Source: Protea cynaroides (lineage: Eukaryota > Streptophyta > Magnoliopsida > Proteales > Proteaceae). From it: a DNA stretch of 64,000 bases. The DNA lies in assembly GCA_028583415.1 (NCBI GenBank), contig CM053268.1, positions 14,382,055-14,446,054 on the forward strand, written 5' to 3'. The position numbers and the translations under genes were made by a program. Shown here piece after piece: positions 12,176 to 24,700 of this stretch. The notes under the pieces are model-generated. The model was not told the origin of the DNA, searched no databases, and saw only the letters and a program-made list of their open reading frames with translations. The number at the start of each line of letters is the position of its first letter. Position 1 is the stretch's first letter.

Positions 12176-13030
12176 TTAAAAAAAAAGAAAAGAAGAAAGA
12201 GAAAAAACGTGAGCTTTTCTAAGGGAATCCAAAAGATTTTGTTGGAAAAAAAAAAGAAAAGAAGAAAGAGGAAAAACGTGAGCTTTTCTAAGGGAATCCA
12301 AAAGATTTTGTTGGAGAAAAAAAAGGAAATAAGAAAGAGAAAAAACATGAGCTTTTCTAAGGGAATCCAAAAGATTTTGTTGGAGAAAAAAAAGGAAATA
12401 AGAAAGAGAAAAAACGTGAGCTTTTCTAAGGGAATCCAAAAGATTTTGTTGGAGAAAAAAAAGGAAAGAAGAAAGAGAAAAAACGTGGGGGTTTTAGGAG
12501 AGCTAGGTTTTGGGAGAAAAAAAAGGAAAAAAAAAAAGGGAGAAAGAGGACGTGAAAAGGGAGAAGATTTAGGGTTTCTAGATGATTTCCAAAAGAGAAA
12601 AAAAAGGAGGAGAGAGAGGACGTGAAAAGGGAGAAGATTTAGGGTTTTTAGATTTTTTCCAAAAGAGAAAAAAAGGGGGAGATAAAAGAGACGTGAAAGA
12701 GAGAATGAGGGGGATTTTTTGAGAGGATTTCCAAAAGAGAAAAAAGAGGGGAAAGAGAAAAAAAATGTGAAAAGCTTTTGGGGCTAGGTTTTGGGAGAAA
12801 AAGAAGGGAAGAAGAGAGAAAAAAGAGGGAGAAATAAAAAATAAAAAAACGTGAAGAGGGGAGAGCTCGATTTTGGGAGAAAAATAAGGAAAGAAGAGAG
12901 AGAGAAAAGAGGAAGAAAAAACCAGAAAAAAGAGAAAAAAAATGTGAAAAGGGAGTTTGATAGAGTTTGGGCTCTCAGTTTTGGGAAAAAAAAAGAGGGA
13001 GAAAGAAGAAGAAGGGAGGAGCAAGTAGAA
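12176..13030 (+). repeat. Purine-rich zone with 69-bp tandem repeat
   Basis: Four and a part copies of a 69 bp unit (phase marker 'gagcttttcta' at 12211, 12280, 12349, 12418) lie within a long A/G-rich stretch. Because 69 is a multiple of three, it gives an open frame with a repeating 23-residue K-rich peptide, which I do not consider a gene. It matches in position the C/T-rich zones of the minus-oriented copies (24850-25620, 40650-41310, 59090-59870). Confidence 0.88.
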
Positions 13031-14112
13031 CCTACGAGCATCTAGGTAAGCTGCCTCTACTTCTATTTTTTCTTTGATTGTTTTGCTTAACTACAAATCC
13101 CCATCTCATAAACCACTCCACCTCACCATTAACCAATTTCCATCACCAATCCAGCCTACACTTGGCTTTCAATCCCTATACAACCAGCACTCTAATCGAT
13201 TTCATCTCATACCTCAATCATCAGCCTTGTGCTACCACCTACCCGTAACCCCACTCACTTCCATCTCCTACTGAACCAACCAACACCTCACACCACTTAC
13301 CTGAACCTAGCCATGTTACAATACCCGAACCTGTCCATCAAGCCCTATACCAGTTCCCCTCATTCAATCATTGGATCAACATTCCTCATCTTACCCTTGA
13401 TCTTTCCATTAAATATGGGCCATTGATTGAACCTATGATCATGATATGCTTGAATAAAAATCTGAATTCTAATTCTTTATCGTGTTGATATGATGCCCAT
13501 TCAAAATCTAATCCATTGAATGTGAAATTTGTTTTGATCATGTGATGAAAATTTATCCAATGATATTGAATTAATATTTGAATGAATGAATTTGACTAAT
13601 TGATGTGAATTTAATCTGAATCGTGGATCTTTAAGATCCAATCATGTGAATGGATGATTAATTAATCTAAACCATTAATTTTAATCTGATGATGATTTAA
13701 TGATGAATTAATTTGAGCCATTAAAGTCTGATTAACTGATGTTATATGATCTGAACTGTTGATTTAAGATCTTGAATTACTTTCAATCGTCGATCAAATG
13801 TGATTTCAGTCACATTGTTGATAATCGATGCATTGAATCTAGACCGTAGATCTGAAATATGTTTTGATTGATTGACTCACATGCTTTGGTTGTTTATCAC
13901 ATGCCATATTTGATGCTATATTGTTCACATGCTATATTTGGATGCTTATATGCACACACTTCCACAATTGGAATAATCACACTGCCATTATTGGAATGAT
14001 CATACTCACATGCTATATTAAATGCTTATTGTCATATTTGGATGTTTACACTGCTATATTTGAGCTCACATTACTATATTGGATTGCTTACATTGTTATC
14101 ATTGAATACAAT

Positions 14113-14345
14113 AATTAGGGTAGGAAACCCTAAGAATAGAAAAATAACAATTAGGGTAAAAAACCCTAAAAATAGAAAGAAAATAGCAATTAGGGTATAA
14201 AACCCTAAAAATGGAAAGAAATTAAAAATGGTAGGAATTTAGGTCTCATCCCTAGATCCTATTAACAAAAATAGAAAGAATTTGGTACACATCCCAAATA
14301 AAAATGGTAGGAATTTAGGTCTCATCCCTAGATCCTATTAACAAA
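14113..14345 (+). repeat. Short hairpin and two-copy repeats in the LTR
   Basis: Three cells 'attagggta...accctaa...aatag' of about 40-45 bp are followed by two copies of a ~78 bp 'atggtaggaatttaggtctc' unit. These are the reverse complement of the larger array at 38790-39375. Confidence 0.8.
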
Positions 14346-16884
14346 AATTGAAGGAATTTGGTACACATTCTAAATCCGACTCTCACAATCATTTCGAACT
14401 ACGTCGTACCTGATTTCTAGGGCAAACCTTAGAATACGTAGGCAATTTGGGAATCCCAAATACGATACAAAGCCACCCATCAACCATACATCCAGCATAA
14501 ACTTCAACTTGAACAACAAAGAATCTAATTGAAGAAATGCATAAATCACTTCCATAATCATTAATCACACAAACCATTTCGAACTACGTTTTTGGACTTG
14601 ATTTCCAGGATTGGAATACGTAGGCAGTTTGAGATGTCTTACACATCTCAGATTCAGTCCAAGACCGAACCATCTTTGGTTCGGTTCACTGTATAATATT
14701 GTACATTACATTTGCTTGTTTATTTACTTCAAAACATGATTGGCTGAACCCTAGGTTAGAATAACTTAGCAACTTGGTTTAAGACATCCCTCATTGAACC
14801 CTAGTCATCCAGTTGACCAAGCACAATCAAAATTAGAATTTAAGGAAAGTTTAGGAGGCCGATATTGATCGGGCGGTTTGGGTGCCTAACACCTTCCCAT
14901 AACCGTACCCTGAATACTTACCCGATCTCTTGTAGACCAAAGAACCGATACATTGGGTCACGAGTCAATAGAAGTCTTACCTTAGGGTGAGGCTACATTT
15001 TTAGAGGTCCTAGACCTTAATCTAGGTGGCGACTCCAACAGAACAAATCGATCTTCATCGATACAGGATACACATTTATCCTGAGGAGGATCGTCGATTT
15101 CCCATTGTCCTCACACCGCCATTGCCGCTCGACGAAGAACACCTTACAACAAGTCGATGGTAAGTGCTTAAACCTTCTTTTACATTGTGACTCTAGGATG
15201 GTTAGTTTGCTTGGATCAATACCATGCAAAGCAGGTATTAATCTAAACCCTATTTTGCCGTCAAACCCTAATTTAGTCGATAAACCCTAGATTCAAGTTC
15301 TAGGTTGAGATCATCGAAACTAGGACTTGAATGGAGTTGGAAACAACTCTAACTCAATGCTCAGACCTAGAATGTGTAGGAGAAACCCTAGGATCAATAG
15401 GGGATGATCGACGACAGTCGAGAAACCAGACGTATGGTCTTTTGGAGACATACCGGTCGACCATATTAGTTGCACCCCATGCGACCGGTGCTACGATCGG
15501 TACTTCTTGAGGACTGGTATGTGGGGACCGGTCGACCATACCAGTCGTAGGTTTCCCAACAGTCCTGCGACCGGTACCTATGACCGGTCAGCTCTGTGAG
15601 ATGTGTTTTGCCATTGTTGGTTTTCCAACCAACATAAACCTATTCTAACTAAACCCTAATATCGTATAGGACCCTGTGATAGCACGTTCGAACCTTGTGA
15701 CACGGAGCGAACTATCAATCAAGGGTCAGGTAAGGGAATCAGACCTAAACCCTAATAATTAAGTAACAGTAAACCGTTGATAATAATTGTGATTCTGTGG
15801 ATTGATGTTTGTGCATTCTCGCATGTCATCCTTTACTTTCAGTTATTATTATTGTTCATGCATACTTGCTATGCTAGGTTGTGACTGTTAGGCATGTGAT
15901 TGTTTTCGTTGGTGTGTGGAATGGGAAGGGCCTGGGGTCTGGGATCATTCCTCACACTAGCACCTTTTCGTATCGTTCTGTCTCAGCATGCTTGGTGCGG
16001 GTAGGGTATCAAGGGGAGGGAGTGCCACTGTGGTCTCCGGCCTGGCCACTAGACTCTAGCTCTATCTGTATGCCGTAGGGAGCTACGCTAGGACATGGCC
16101 TACTGTGATGACATGTAGGATTGGTTAGTTGCGAGCCCAGTTTGCAAGCCCTCGCCAATAGGGGCTTACGTGTTGGTATGGGTAGAGTATCAGGGGAGGT
16201 GTTGGTGGTGTTTGATCCAGATGCCTTAGCTCTATCTCTATTCCATGATAGGATGCATGTGGGACGGTAGTGGTGTTTGATCTGTTGGGCAGCTTCACAC
16301 ACTCGTGTATAGCGGTGCGATGGCCGCCAATCCTTTCTATAGCACATTGTAAACTTAAAACCAGACCATGATGTGAATGTTACTCATGCATATGTTTGTT
16401 GCATTGTCTGATTGTCTTACTGAGCTAAGTTGTGAGCTCACCCTTGTGTACACACTATTTTGTTAGATGTTGATGCAGGTTATACAGTGGAGGATTACGT
16501 GGACGCTCCAGTGTATGGAGGCATGGCTGCCCTGGACGTGCAAGCAGGAGAGGACGAGCATGACGCTTCATGCGAGTGCCCTTTCTGCGTGTACCTTTAG
16601 GATTGATTTTATTTATTCTATTTATTTTCGGTTGAAGATACAATTGATGTAAATATACTTACTTAAGTTTTGGGAAATTGAATAACTTGCTATCTATTTA
16701 AATTTATCAATAGATTACTCAGTTCATTTTATTTAAGACTTTCACTGTATTTATTATATTCTGATTGTGGTTATGTGCAATGGTTTGTATGGGTGGACAC
16801 GGTCTTATTGAGGTCCTGGTGTAAACCGTTGGTTCAGTGACGGTTCACTCACACTTCTGGTTCAGTCGGAATTGGGGTGTGACA

Positions 16885-17285
16885 ATAGCAGTTGATTCTC
16901 ATAGTGAACCAATTAATTTTGTTGAGGCTAAGGTCTCTTCTGTATGGATTAAGGCCATGAATGATGAGCTTTTAGCTCTCGATAGAAACCACACTTGGGA
17001 CATAGTACGTTTACCAGTCGGAAAGCGTCCTGTTGGCTGTCGATGGGTATACAAGATCAAATACAAAAGTAATGGATCTATTGAAAGGCACAAGGCAAGA
17101 CTTGTTGCCAAAGGTTATACACAAACATATGGAGTCGACTACAAGGAAACCTTTGCTCCAGTCGTGAAAATGAACACTGTGAGAGTGTTAATGTCAGTAA
17201 ATTATGGTTGGTCTTTATTTCAAATGGACGTGAAAAATGCATTCTTGCAAGGGGACTTAGAAGAAGAAGTATACATGACCACTCC
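16885..17285 (+). pseudogene. pol: copia reverse transcriptase, N-terminal part
   Basis: Resumes the copia frame after the solo LTR, starting within the duplicated target and reading VDSHSEPINFVEAK. It contains GCRWVYKIKYKSNGSIERHKARLVAKG and DYKETFAPVVKM, the diagnostic start of copia RT, then LFQMDVKNAFLQGDLEEEVYM with the first catalytic aspartate (FQMDV). It breaks at 17285 where the next element starts. Around a dozen codons before the IYGLKQSPRAW motif are missing from the far side (resumes 20786), so DNA was lost when the next element's right end was deleted. No stop occurs in this piece. Confidence 0.92.
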
Positions 17286-17861
17286 TGTTACACCCCAATT
17301 CTGAACCAACCAGAATGGTGTGAATGAACCGTCACTGAACCAACGGTTCACACCAGGATCTCAGTAAGACCGTGTCTATTCATACAAACCATTGCACATA
17401 ACCACAATCAGAATATAATACATACAGCAGAAGTCTTTAAATAAATGAACTGAGTATTCTATTGATAAATTTAAATAAGTATTCAATTATCCAAATTCCA
17501 AACGTAATTAAATATCTTTACATCACTTTAATAAAATAACTAAAACAAATAAAATAAAGTCAAAGGTACATGCAGAAAGGGCACTCGCATGAAGCGTCAT
17601 GCTCGTCCTCTCCCCGCCTCGGACGTCCGAGCAAAGAACACCTCCATACGTCGGAGCGTTCATATAATCGTCTGCACGTGTAACCTTGCATCAACATCTA
17701 AAAACAATGTATATACAAAGGGTGAGCTCACAACTTAGCTCAAGAAGACAATCGTACGGCGTATCAATATTATATGCATGAGTAACAATCATTTTATGCT
17801 GTGGTCTGGTTTAAGTTTGCAATGTGCTATAGAAAGGGTTGGCGGCCACCGCACCTCTATA
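17286..17861 (-). repeat. Partial 3' LTR of the deleted Del/Tekay element
   Basis: Starts TGTTACACCCC (one change from TGTCACACCCC) and aligns with 19460-20038. Homology stops at 'cctctata', where leader sequence is fused. Confidence 0.85.
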
Positions 17862-17916
17862 GAAATTTTGACAATCTTAACAATTTCTCCTTGTTTTTCC
17901 TTGTTTTGCAGCTCTA

Positions 17917-19138
17917 ATGGCTCCACGCAGAGGTGCTGGCAAGTGCTCCTATGGTCTAGGCATGCACCTTCCCCACCCGCCTGTACCACAGCTCGATGAG
18001 CATTGGTTTCGATCTGAGGCGACACAAGCCCACTTCCCTTGGTTCGAAGGGAAGAATATCGAGTCAGGGCGGTGTGCCAATTTGGAGCAGTTACAGCGGT
18101 TCGATGTGGAAGCCACTTTTGGCAGGCTTGGTTGGTTGTCGGTCATCACATACACGATGACTACCCGTCCCAACCTCGTCAAACATTTTTATGCCAACCT
18201 GGAAAGAGATGGGGATTTCGACGACTTCAATCAATGTCAAGCGCTCTACATCACTAGTTATGTCAAGGGTGTCCCCATCTCCTTCAACACCCACTAGCTT
18301 GCTGATCTTCTGGGGATTCCCAACGATGGGGACTTAGTCTACTGTGCCCCTAAGATGAAGGGCTTTCTCACTGACGATCTGCGCCAGGAGATCTCCGAGC
18401 AACTTTTCAACCCTGGGGCGCCCATGAAGGCTGCTAGTTTGAAGCCCTTGCCTCGAGTTTTTTAGCCGCATCATCCAGCACAACATTGTGCCCCAGAGCG
18501 GCCATTATAGTGAGTTATCTCAGCTCACTTAGTACCTAACTTACTGCGTTTGCACTGGGGAGCGGGTTTACCTTCCCTATATCATCATCAGGACCATGCA
18601 TCATGCTACACTATCCAGTCAGGCCAGTAACCTTCCTTATGGCCGGCTCATCACCACTCTCCTACAACGACTACGAGTGAACATGAGGGGTGAGATCGCT
18701 GTAGAGGACACTATGACCTCTGACATCGACTGGGATGCCATCCTGCGGATGCAGATGGATAACCTGCCGATCAGCGATGAAAATTTGGAGGCTCGTCCTC
18801 GTCCACTCAGGAGGGTAGCAGCCGCGGCAGCAGTAGCCAATGCTGCTCATGCAGCAGAGGCAGCGGGTGATGACGAGGGTGGCAATGATCATATGGAGGA
18901 TGTTCCAGCACCAGCACCGCAGCCCACCTATGCAGCGGGACCATCTCAGCCTCCTCCTGACACTGTGATGGGTATGTTCACGGAGCTCAGGGACGCTCAG
19001 CGTGAGATGAGCCGTGACTTGGGGCACTTGGCTCGCAGCCTCAGAGTCACTCAGGATCAGGTGCACTGGCTTAGGGTCGCTTACGAGCGGGATTATGATA
19101 TTGCCGACCCTATTCCTCCTAGGCCCCCTACCCCATGA
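17917..19138 (+). pseudogene. Antisense extra ORF of the Del/Tekay family (copy 1)
   Basis: Opposite to its element's gag-pol. From ATG 17917 the first frame reads to 18294, has TAG for an expected CAG (NTH*LADLLGI), and goes on to about 18464. An extra T in a T-run then shifts the frame; the second part contains one more TAG for CAG (~18528) and an open stretch from 18596 to TGA at 19138. The product resembles copy 2 in D (51264-52561) throughout: ITSYVKGV.ISF, LADLLGI, PQSGHY, SQLT.YL, NLPYGR and a Pro-rich C-terminal tail after a probable coiled coil (FTELRDAQREM). The N-terminal half looks like the 'putative plant transposon protein' family of databases (FY.NL ... YVKGV..SF pattern); this is recollection, not a search. 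Function unknown. A splice-acceptor-like TTTTGCAG ends 5 bases before the ATG. Confidence 0.75.
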
Positions 19139-19175
19139 TAGTCCTCTTATTTTTCTCTCTTTACAGTTTATATAA

Positions 19176-19209
19176 CAGGGTAACTGTCCGGCTTATGGAC
19201 CGTACCCTG
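19176..19209. other. Conserved hairpin beyond the antisense ORF (copy 1)
   Basis: CAGGGTA pairs with TACCCTG and GTCC with GGAC around a 7-base loop. The same fold occurs at 52590-52621 in D with AGAGTA/TACTCT, including a paired A-T to G-C change. It lies about 250 bp inside the 5' LTR, so in element-sense RNA it falls in the leader just after the primer site. Confidence 0.6.
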
Positions 19210-19444
19210 TAGCACTTTTAACTTATCACTCTTGAATGTTTTAATAGTAATTTATAGTTTTTGCCTATCTAAAGCATGTGCATTTATTAATTCCATGTTT
19301 AGTATAATATGTTATGCTCTTTCTTATATAGTCTCAGGTATCAAACAATGCTTAAGGTGTGTTCTTATTAAAGCTTTTAATTTTTCCTATCCCAGTTCAT
19401 CGACTTAGTTAAGTGCAATATGGTCTGTTGGACAGAGCCCTCAG

Positions 19445-19456
19445 GCTCTGTTACCA
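19445..19456 (-). other. Primer-binding site, iMet type, one mismatch
   Basis: On the minus strand TGGTAACAGAGC, three bases from the LTR end; the intact form in D is TGGTATCAGAGC. Confidence 0.75.
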
Positions 19457-19459
19457 AGT

Positions 19460-20785
19460 TGTCACACCCCAATTCTGAACCAACCAGAATGGTGTGAATG
19501 AACCATCACTGAACCAACGGTTCACACCAGGATCTCAGTAAGACCATGTCCACTCATACAAACCATTGCACATAACCACAATCAGAATATAATAAATACA
19601 ACGAAAGTCTTTAAATAAATGAACTGAGTATTCTATTGATAAATTTAAATAAGTATTCGATTATCCAAATTCCAAACGTAATTAAATATCTTTACATCAC
19701 TTTAATAAAATAACTGAAACAAATAAAATAAAGTCAAAGGTACACGCAGAAAGGCACTCGCATGAAGCGTCATGCTCGCCCTCTCCCGCTTATCGTCGCC
19801 CGAGCAAAGAACACCTCCATACGCCGGAGCGTTCATATAATCGTCCATTTGTGTAACTTTGCATCAACATCTAAAAACAATGTATATACAAAGGGTGAGC
19901 TCACAACTTAGCTCAGTAAGACAATCAGACAGTGTATCAATATTATATGCATGAGTAACAATCATTTTATGCTGTGGTCTGGTTTAAGATTGCAATGTGC
20001 TATAGAAAGGGTTGGCGGCCACCACACCTCTATATACTAGTGTGTAGCATCGCACAGTAGATCACACCGCTGCCGACCCACATGCACCCATCATGGAATA
20101 GAGATAGAGGTAAGGCATCCACTACCTCCCTTGATGCTCTACCCATACCAATACATAAGCCCCTACTGGCTAGGGCTTGCAAACTGTGCTCGCAACTAAC
20201 CAATCCTATATGTCATCACTGTAGGCTCTATCCCAGTACAACTCCCTATGGCATAGAGATAGAGCTAGAGCGTGGTGGCTAGGCCGGAGACCACAGTGCC
20301 ACGACCTCCCCCTGATGCCCTACCCACACCAAGCATACTAAGACAGAACAATACGCAAGTAGACTCTATCCCAACATAACTCCCTATGGCATAGAGATAG
20401 AGCTAGAGCGTGGTGGCCAGGCCAGAGACCATAGTGCGACAACCTCCCTCTGATGCCCTACCCGCACCAAGCATGCTAAGATAGAACTACGAAAAGGTAC
20501 TAGTGTGAAGAATGATCCCAGGCCCCAGGCCCTTCCCATTCCACACACTAACAAAAACAATCACATGTCTAACAATCACATCCTAGCATATGGAATATGC
20601 ATGAACAAATATAATAACTGAAAATAACAGATGACATGTGAGAATGCACAAACATCATACCAAAGATTCAAGGTTATTAGCAACAATTTACTGTTCATTA
20701 ATTATTAGGGTTTAGGTCCGATTCCCTTACCTGACGCTCGTTTGATAGCTTGCTCCATGTCGCAAGATCCAAACGTGCTATCACA
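19460..20785 (-). repeat. Truncated 5' LTR of the deleted Del/Tekay element
   Basis: Starts TGTCACACCCC. About 1.33 kb of the expected ~2.25 kb is kept; the promoter-bearing outer part is missing. Confidence 0.85.
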
Positions 20786-21759
20786 AATCCATTTATGGGC
20801 TTAAACAGTCTCCACGGGCATGGTATGGTAAGTTGAGTACTGCTCTTCTAAGTTTTCGCTTTTGTTGGAGTATGTCTGATTCATCGATGTTTGTTAGAAG
20901 GAACACCAACGGCATCATTGTTGTGTTGGTTTATGTTGATGACATTGTCATCACTGGTGATAATCTCTATGACATAGCGGCTCTCAAATAGTATTTGAAT
21001 GAGAAATTTGACATCAAGGATCTAGGAAAATTACGGTACTTTCTCGGAATTGAAGTAGCCACATCGACTAAGGGTTTGTTTCTCTCTCAAAGAAAGTATA
21101 CTTTGGATCTCTTGAAAGAGACCGGCAAGCTCGGTGCCAAACCTGCCGATTCCCCCATGGACTATAATAGTAAATTTCTCACTGATACTACTCCATTACA
21201 AGACAGCAGCCGCTTTCAACGCTTAGTGGGAAGACTAATATACTTAACAATTACCAGGCCTGACATCTCTTATGCTGTAAGTTATGTTAGTCAGTTTATG
21301 CAAGCACCTACTAGAGGACATATGGAACTTATTGACTGCATCCTGCGCTACCTGAAATCTTGCCCGGGAAGAGGTATTTGGATGCGGAAACATAATCACA
21401 CGAGAATTGTGGCTTACACTGATTTTGACTGGGCTGGAAGTCCCTCAGACAAAAAATCCACTACTGGATTTTACACCTTTGTGGGTGGCAATTTGGTTAC
21501 GTCGAAAAGTAAAAAACAACATGTTGTAGCTCGTTCTAGTGCTGAAGAAGAATACAGGGCAATGGCTTCCACTACTAGCGAACTCGTCTGGCTTCGAGCT
21601 TTGTTACTTGAATTGGATCTTGAGACTTCTGACCGTCCGATGCAATTATATTGTGACAGTCAAGCAGCCACTTATATTGCTTCTAATCCTGTCTTCCATT
21701 AACGAACCAAACATATAGAGGTGGATTGCCACTTTGTGCGTGAAAAAGTTCAGGATAAC
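20786..21759 (+). pseudogene. pol: copia reverse transcriptase C-terminal part and RNase H
   Basis: Resumes with IYGLKQSPRAW (copia RT). The catalytic YVDD is at 20932-20943, and one stop follows (TAG for an expected CAG, about 20989-20991). From 20995 the frame is open: DLGKLRYFLGIEV, the RT connection, then RNase H with YTDFDWAG (usually TDADWAG), SSAEEEYRAMA (usually EAEYRA) and LYCDSQAA. A stop at about 21702 (TAA, expected GAA) precedes RTKHIEVDCHFVREK, which runs to 21759. There element E is inserted with target ataac. The last ~44 codons are at 60897-61029. Confidence 0.93.
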
Positions 21760-24700
21760 TATGAGGACAAAGATGGAAAATTTGGAAGTCGCCACCTAGA
21801 TTAAGGTCTAGGACCTTAGAAATGTGAAATATCATCTTAAGGTAAGACTTCGATTGACTCATGACCCTTAGATTGGATTTCTGGTCCATCAGAGATTGGG
21901 TAAGCATTAGGTTACGGTTATGGGAAGGGGTTAGGCACCCAAACCGTCCGATCGAAATCGGTCTCCTATACCTTTCCTATGCTAGACTCTATCTGTTAAA
22001 CCGAACCAAACCAAGTGGTTTGATATCATTGAACCAAATCCGTATCCATCAGATTGCCTACGTATTACGGAATTATTCTGAAAATTAGGTTCACCATCGT
22101 AGTTCAGGTGTGATTAAATTTTATGGTTGTGATTTATGCTTGTGCATGATTAAATTCGTTGTTCAAGTTGAAATTTATGCTTGAAAGGATGAGAAAACCC
22201 TATGGGTTAGGATCTGGATAGTCCATGTGGACTGATAGATAGTCCTAGTGGATCTAAGAATAACCCTATTTGGGTCAAAGAATGGATAACCCATTCTGGG
22301 TTGGAATGTGGATAACCCTATCTGAGTTGAAATGTGGATAACCCTATCTGGGTTGGAATGTGGATAACCCTATTTGGGTTAGAATGTGGATAACCCTATC
22401 TGGGTTGGAATTTGGGTAAATATCCTAGAGGATCTATGGATAGTCCGAGTGGACTAAGGTGTGGATCCGAATTTGGGATTCTCCCAAATGGCCTACGTAT
22501 CCTAGGGTTTGCCCTAGGAATCAGAATCCGCATAATTTGGGTTCTGGGTAGGTCAAAATGTGGGTAAATATCCTAGTGGATCTATTGTTAGTCCGAGTAG
22601 ACTAAGGTGTGGATCCGAATTTGGGTTTCTCCCAAATGGCCTACGTATCCTAGGATTTGCCCTAGGAATTAGAATCCGCGTAGTTCGGGCTCTGGATAAC
22701 CCTATTTGGGTCAAAATATGGGTAAATATCCTAGTGGATCTATGGATAGTCTGAGTAGACTAAGGTGTGGACCAAATTTGGGATTTACCCAAATATCTTG
22801 GGATTTGACCTAGGAATCAGAATCTGTGTAGTTCGAAATGATAACCTATTTTAGGTTAGAATGTGAGAACCTATTCTAGGTTTAGGTTCATTGAGAACCT
22901 ATTATAGGTTTAGGGTTGACTGAGAGGTGAAAATCATCCTGAGTTACCCTTTTCATCCTGAATTCTAATTTTGGAAGGTTTGGCAAAGCATTCTCTTTCT
23001 TTATTAAGATTTTTAATATTCTCATTATGTCCTTCCCAAGAATGTGGGTGCCTAAATACATGTCCCCACACCTAATATGTTTGCTAGGTGTATAGATATG
23101 GCAGTTCAACTAGGGTGCAACATAAATTAAATTATTGCCAAAAAAGAAATATTCTAATCATGGCATGTATGATATTTATGGTAACTATCACAATATATAG
23201 TAAGATTATGAAAATCTTCCTAATATGACATGTATTGCAAATAAGGCAAGAACCTAATATGGTAAGATCTAAGCATGGTAAGATCTAATATGACAAGATC
23301 TAATATGCAAGATCTAATATGCATCTATATATCAATATGGTAAGTACCAATCATAGAATGCATATATGACATGAATTTTTCAAAAAAAAAAAAGATCTTA
23401 TATGCTATTTTCTAAGCATAGTAAGACTTAAAAATAGTAATTATTAAGATTTTGCTAAAATATGGTAAAAATTTATCTATTCTACCAAAAATAGCAACAT
23501 ATGGAATGTGGCAAACATGGTATGCACAATCCAAACAAAGCATATGAATGCTCCAAATATAGCCATTTATCCAAATATGATAGAATTCACTTAAACAATC
23601 ATTGATGTTATAATGAATGAGACATCAATGAAACCCTTTTTTGAAAAGTGTAAAATTATCAAAAAAAAAAAAAAAAAAACATTTGTTCAATGTTCTTTGA
23701 AAAAATTATAATTTTTATGAAGAAATTTGGGAAGATTAACGACTTAAAACTGTCAAAATTGTGACACAAGGTTTCAAATAATGGACAAAACTATGAACTG
23801 TATTCAGATTTTGTCACATTACACAAGAATGACCATAAGTAGGTCTTCTAAAACTCAAATCAAGCTCAACGTTTTTTCATAGAAATATGACTTAATATTT
23901 TATATTTCATATGAAGGAGTTGAATCCCAAAAGAAAGCAAAAATAGGTCAAAGATATGCCCTAAGACCGAACATGTGCACTGGTCAAATCTGTTCCAGAT
24001 TTTTGACCAGTTGCACCATAAATTCCAAATAAAATTTTATTCTTAATGAAAATTAAAAACAGACATATGTTTATGTAGATAACTGTCTGATCTAAAATTT
24101 CATCAAGAAAAACAAGTTAAAACAATATATTTTCTTTGTGAAAAATGATTCTTTTCAATCATGCAAATCAGTAAATCATGACAGATTCAAAATCAGAGCA
24201 CTATGTACTTAAAAATTGATATCAATTCAATAACAAATTAAAAAGATATGAAACTAGTGCCATTTTTTAGAAAACTTTCATGTCTAAAAAGTTCATATTC
24301 AGTGGATTTTCTGATTATGGCCATAAGACCTTTGTCTAGAGACTTTCTGATGGAGGATTGCATTACATCCGAGAAAAATAGCAATGTCAAAGATAAATTT
24401 TTTGATATATTTTCCCATTCCAAATGGAACGAAATTTTTAGGGTAGTCTTCTAACATATCAGAGAGACTCCCATAAAACATTGGGCTTCAAAACCTTAGA
24501 AAAAATACATGTGATATACGTCCTAAGTTTGAATCCTAAATCTAGAAATTTCAGATTAGAAAACCACTTTATGAAATTTATAAAAAATATCAAACATCAT
24601 TGTATATCATTCAAAACTTCATCATTGAATATCTTAGACAAATTTTCATTCATGAAAAATACTAGACATAGGAATCCTAACATTAACAAGCATGTAATAG

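Larger units (their letters stand above)
10972..15115 (+). mobile_element. 5-kb-family solo LTR (plus orientation, subtype II)
   Basis: Starts TGTAAGCACCCC and ends TTGTCCTCACA, the reverse complement of the long LTRs of element E. Flanking ccacc (10967-10971) and ccgcc (15116-15120) form a one-mismatch duplication inside the Del/Tekay solo LTR. The 4144 bp contain the U3 sub-repeats (about 11160-11900), a short TA-rich tract (12061-12160), a purine-rich zone with a 69 bp repeat (12176-13030), the 'attagggta..accctaa' hairpin cells (14113-14225) and the 'tctaggtggcgactcc' segment near 15020. No coding domain or second LTR is present. Confidence 0.85.
10563..16884 (+). mobile_element. Del/Tekay-type solo LTR, itself split by a solo LTR
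   Basis: Begins TGTAAGACCC and ends GGGGTGTGACA, the same termini as the 2.25 kb LTRs at 32337-34591 and (reversed) 43162-45423 and 52843-55086. Target copies acagc (10558-10562) and atagc (16885-16889) differ by one base and lie within copia codons. Removing the inner insertion (10972-15115 plus one target copy) leaves about 2.17 kb, one LTR length, with no internal domain. It is therefore a solo LTR left by LTR-LTR recombination. Confidence 0.87.
17286..20785 (-). mobile_element. Deleted Del/Tekay-type element keeping its antisense ORF
   Basis: Minus-oriented. A partial 3' LTR (17286-17861) is joined directly to leader sequence, then the antisense reading frame (17917-19138), a degenerate iMet primer site (19445-19456) and a truncated 5' LTR (19460-20785). 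gag and pol are entirely missing. The outer end of the 5' LTR is also missing: LTR homology stops at about 20785 and copia codons follow at once. No duplication of the target is detectable, in line with that deletion. LTR sequences here group visually with the solo LTR at 10563-16884 rather than with D. Confidence 0.85.

Noticed and set aside
12209..12625. 138-codon frame with 23-residue Lys-rich repeats
   Set aside because: Translation of a 69 bp minisatellite in an A/G-rich LTR zone; no start context, domain or conservation in sister LTRs.
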